A stretch of DNA of 7,264 nt from Kingella_B sp963529665. GTDB lineage: Bacteria; Pseudomonadota; Gammaproteobacteria; Burkholderiales; Neisseriaceae. A program made the translations under genes and the position numbers. This document shows, piece by piece, positions 4,917-7,264 of the stretch. The notes under the pieces are model-generated. The model worked only from the letters and a program-made list of their open reading frames with translations, did not search any database and was not told where the DNA came from. The stretch is from the NCBI GenBank assembly GCA_963529665.1, contig CAUSAG010000043.1, positions 1 to 7,264 on the forward strand. The letters run 5' to 3'. Every line of letters begins with the position of its first letter. Position 1 is the first letter of the stretch.

Positions 4917-7264
4917 ATGACCCAAGCAACCAATCAAGAATACGGCGCAGCCAGTATCCAAATCCTAGAAGGCCTAGAAGCCGTCCGCAAACGCCCAGGG
5001 ATGTACATCGGCGACACCCAAGACGGCTCAGGCTTGCACCACATGGTGTTTGAGGTGCTGGACAACGCCATCGACGAAGCCCTAGCAGGCTATTGCGACC
5101 GCATCACCGTGTCCATCAACGCCGACGAATCCATCACCATCGAAGACAACGGACGCGGTATCCCCACAGGCATCCACCCCAAAGAAGGTCGTTCCGCCGC
5201 CGAAGTGATTATGACCATTCTGCACGCAGGCGGAAAATTTGATAACAACAGCTACAAAGTGTCAGGTGGCTTGCACGGCGTGGGCGTATCCGTAGTCAAT
5301 GCGCTGTCCGATTGGCTCAAACTCACCATCTGGCGCGAAGGCAAAGAGCATTTTGTCGAATTCAAGCGCGGCGAAACCGTAGAACCGCTCAAAGTCATCG
5401 GCGCAGCGCAGCCTGAAAACCGCCACGGCACGCGCGTGCAATTTCTCGCCAGCGAAGACACCTTCGGCACAGTGGAATACAAATTTGAAACGCTTGCCAA
5501 ACGCATCCGCGAACTCTCGTTTTTGAATAACGGCGTGCGCATCGAGCTGTTTGACAAACGCGACGGCAAACACGAAGACTTCGCCGAATCAGGCGGCGTG
5601 CAAGGCTTTGTGCAATACATTACCGGCAGCAAAAAACCCTTGCACAGCAAGATTTTCTACGCGCTGGGCGAAAAAGACGGCATGACGGTGGAATGCGCGA
5701 TGCAATGGAACGAAAGCTACCAAGAATCCGTGCAATGCTTCACCAACAACATTCCACAACGCGATGGCGGCACTCACCTAACCGCCCTGCGCCAAGCCAT
5801 GACGCGCACCATCAACCAATACATCGCCGATAACGACATCGCCAAAAAAGCCAAAGTGGACACCTCAGGCGACGATATGCGCGAAGGTTTGACCTGCGTG
5901 TTATCTGTGAAACTGCCCGACCCCAAATTCTCATCGCAAACCAAAGACAAACTGGTTTCCAGCGAAATTTCGCCCGTGGTAAACGAAGTGTTGGGCGAAG
6001 CGTTGAAGAATTTTCTAGAAGAAAACCCGAACGATGCCAAAATCATCTGCGGCAAGATCGTAGAAGCCGCCCGCGCCCGCGAAGCTGCCCGCAAAGCCCG
6101 CGAACTCACGCGCCGCAAAGGCGTGATGGACGGCTTGGGTTTGCCGGGCAAGCTCGCCGATTGCCAAGAAAAAGATCCCGCGCTGTCCGAGCTTTATTTG
6201 GTGGAGGGCGATTCGGCAGGCGGCTCCGCCAAGCAAGGGCGCGACCGCAAATTCCAAGCGATTTTGCCGCTTAAAGGCAAGATTTTGAACGTGGAACGCG
6301 CCCGCTTTGAACGCATGCTCGCCAGCCAAGAAGTCGCCACGCTGATTACTGCGCTCGGCACCAGCATCGGCAAAGAAGAATTTAACCTAGAAAAATTGCG
6401 CTACCACCGCATCATCATCATGACCGATGCCGACGTGGACGGCGCGCACATTCGCACGCTGCTGCTCACTTTCTTCTATCGTCAAATGCCCGAATTGATT
6501 GAGCGCGGCTATGTGTATATCGCCCAGCCGCCGCTGTACAAAGCCAAACATGGCAAGCAAGAGCGTTATCTAAAAGACGAGATGGAAAAAGACGAATTTC
6601 TGCTTGGGCTGGCGGTGGACAACGCCAAAATTGTGGCGGGCAGCCGCACGCTGGAAGGCGCGGAACTCACCAAGCTCGCCAAGCAATTCTTGCGCGCGCG
6701 CAACACCATCGCCGAAGAAAGCCGCGTGATTGATGCCGCCGTGCTGCGCGCCTTGATAGACATTGACGCGATTGATTTATCCAGCGAGCAAGCCACGCAA
6801 CACGCCATCGCCGCCCTTTCAGGCAGCCTGAAAAGCCAAGAAATCGCGTTGGAACACATCGCAGGGCAAGACGGCGCGCATTTCATCAAAATCACGCGCC
6901 AGCTGCACGGCAATGTGATGGTGTCGTATTTGGACCAAAAATTTGTGGACAGCAAAGCCTACCAAGTGTTGCTGAAAACCGCCGAGCAACAGCGCGGCTT
7001 AATCGGCAGCGAGGGCGCAGCCTTGCACAAAGGCGATGCCGAAGCGCAACACGTTGCCAGCTTTGAAGCCGCGCTAGACAGTCTGCTTGCCACCGCGCAA
7101 AAAGGCTTGACCATGCAGCGCTACAAAGGCTTGGGCGAGATGAACCCCGAGCAGCTTTGGGAAACCACCATGAACCCCGAAGTGCGCCGCTTGCTAAAAG
7201 TGCGCATTGAAGACGCGATTGCCGCCGATGAAACGTTTGTTACGCTGATGGGCGATGAAGTTGA
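4917..7264 (+). CDS. gyrB: DNA gyrase subunit B (3' end cut by window edge)
   Basis: ATPase subunit of gyrase, which with GyrA introduces negative supercoils using ATP. 782 codons are present without a frameshift; neisserial GyrB is near 800 residues, so about 20 are missing. The ATPase domain has E46, N50, DNGRGIP (77-83), GGLHGVG (117-123) and QTK (341-343). TOPRIM has EGDSAGG (430-436) and the metal-binding DADVDG (504-509). The conserved C-terminal block QRYKGLGEMNPEQLWE lies at 734-749. Residues about 555-732 are the extra insert of proteobacterial GyrB, absent from the shorter Gram-positive form. D432 and K453, equivalent to the E. coli quinolone-resistance positions D426 and K447, and R140 (E. 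coli R136, aminocoumarin) are wild type. A full DUS is translated within the insert (residues 635-639) and a near-DUS at 164-168. Start ATG 4917 matches the family N-terminus; the ribosome site (AAAAGA) is weak. ParE is unlikely given length and sequence. Confidence 0.98.
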   Translation, partial: MTQATNQEYGAASIQILEGLEAVRKRPGMYIGDTQDGSGLHHMVFEVLDNAIDEALAGYCDRITVSINADESITIEDNGRGIPTGIHPKEGRSAAEVIMTILHAGGKFDNNSYKVSGGLHGVGVSVVNALSDWLKLTIWREGKEHFVEFKRGETVEPLKVIGAAQPENRHGTRVQFLASEDTFGTVEYKFETLAKRIRELSFLNNGVRIELFDKRDGKHEDFAESGGVQGFVQYITGSKKPLHSKIFYALGEKDGMTVECAMQWNESYQESVQCFTNNIPQRDGGTHLTALRQAMTRTINQYIADNDIAKKAKVDTSGDDMREGLTCVLSVKLPDPKFSSQTKDKLVSSEISPVVNEVLGEALKNFLEENPNDAKIICGKIVEAARAREAARKARELTRRKGVMDGLGLPGKLADCQEKDPALSELYLVEGDSAGGSAKQGRDRKFQAILPLKGKILNVERARFERMLASQEVATLITALGTSIGKEEFNLEKLRYHRIIIMTDADVDGAHIRTLLLTFFYRQMPELIERGYVYIAQPPLYKAKHGKQERYLKDEMEKDEFLLGLAVDNAKIVAGSRTLEGAELTKLAKQFLRARNTIAEESRVIDAAVLRALIDIDAIDLSSEQATQHAIAALSGSLKSQEIALEHIAGQDGAHFIKITRQLHGNVMVSYLDQKFVDSKAYQVLLKTAEQQRGLIGSEGAALHKGDAEAQHVASFEAALDSLLATAQKGLTMQRYKGLGEMNPEQLWETTMNPEVRRLLKVRIEDAIAADETFVTLMGDEV
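6818..6832 (+). repeat. DUS inside the gyrB coding sequence
   Basis: TTCAGGCAGCCTGAA, containing the exact DUS at 6821-6832, is read in frame as part of LSGSLKS (residues 634-640). It lies in the variable insert of GyrB, where amino-acid constraint is low. It is part of a small palindrome, TTTCAGG-CAG-CCTGAAA. Confidence 0.85.

Noticed and set aside
5252..6955. Minus-strand open frames opposite gyrB
   Set aside because: They are shadows of the intact, strongly conserved gyrB frame and show no recognisable protein features.
4917..7264. ParE (topoisomerase IV) instead of GyrB
   Set aside because: Length near 800 residues with the GyrB insert, and the N-terminal and C-terminal blocks, match neisserial GyrB as I know it.

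Overview
The window looks like ordinary chromosome from a member of the Neisseriaceae. The best evidence is the 12-mer AGGCAGCCTGAA, which occurs 13 times intact (both strands counted) plus one copy with a single mismatch. It matches, as I remember it, the Kingella-type dialect of the neisserial DNA uptake sequence (DUS), so Kingella or a close relative (Alysiella, Conchiformibius and similar) is likelier than Neisseria sensu stricto. The gyrase B and UbiE proteins also read like neisserial/betaproteobacterial versions.

Left half, all on the minus strand and so read right to left: a DUF971 protein (1911-2318), a rhomboid intramembrane protease (1129-1791), an Ala-rich lipoprotein overlapping it by one base (470-1129), a DUS-pair terminator (424-465), and the 5' part of ubiE (365 running off the left edge). 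The centre (2319-2597) is a divergent control region with a DUS inverted pair, candidate promoters in both directions and a Zur/Fur-like site.

Right half, all on the plus strand: adhP zinc alcohol dehydrogenase (2598-3662), a DUS-pair terminator (3701-3741), coaD phosphopantetheine adenylyltransferase (3781-4287), an intergenic region with a DUS pair, an extended -10 promoter and a leader hairpin (4288-4484), a MAPEG-family membrane protein (4485-4868), and gyrB (4917 running off the right edge, probably lacking only about 20 C-terminal residues).

Most genes are housekeeping: quinone methylation, coenzyme A synthesis, DNA supercoiling, ethanol/acetaldehyde redox. They do not form one pathway. 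The parts least explained by known functions are the translationally coupled rhomboid-lipoprotein pair, the metal-regulator-like site between two divergent genes whose products both end in short Cys-rich tails, and the ways DUS repeats are used here: as terminators, as leader hairpins, inside gyrB codons, and as 15-mers that carry one DUS dialect on each strand. I see no tRNA, rRNA, CRISPR, insertion sequence, phage or defence genes. I found no clear undescribed multi-gene system.
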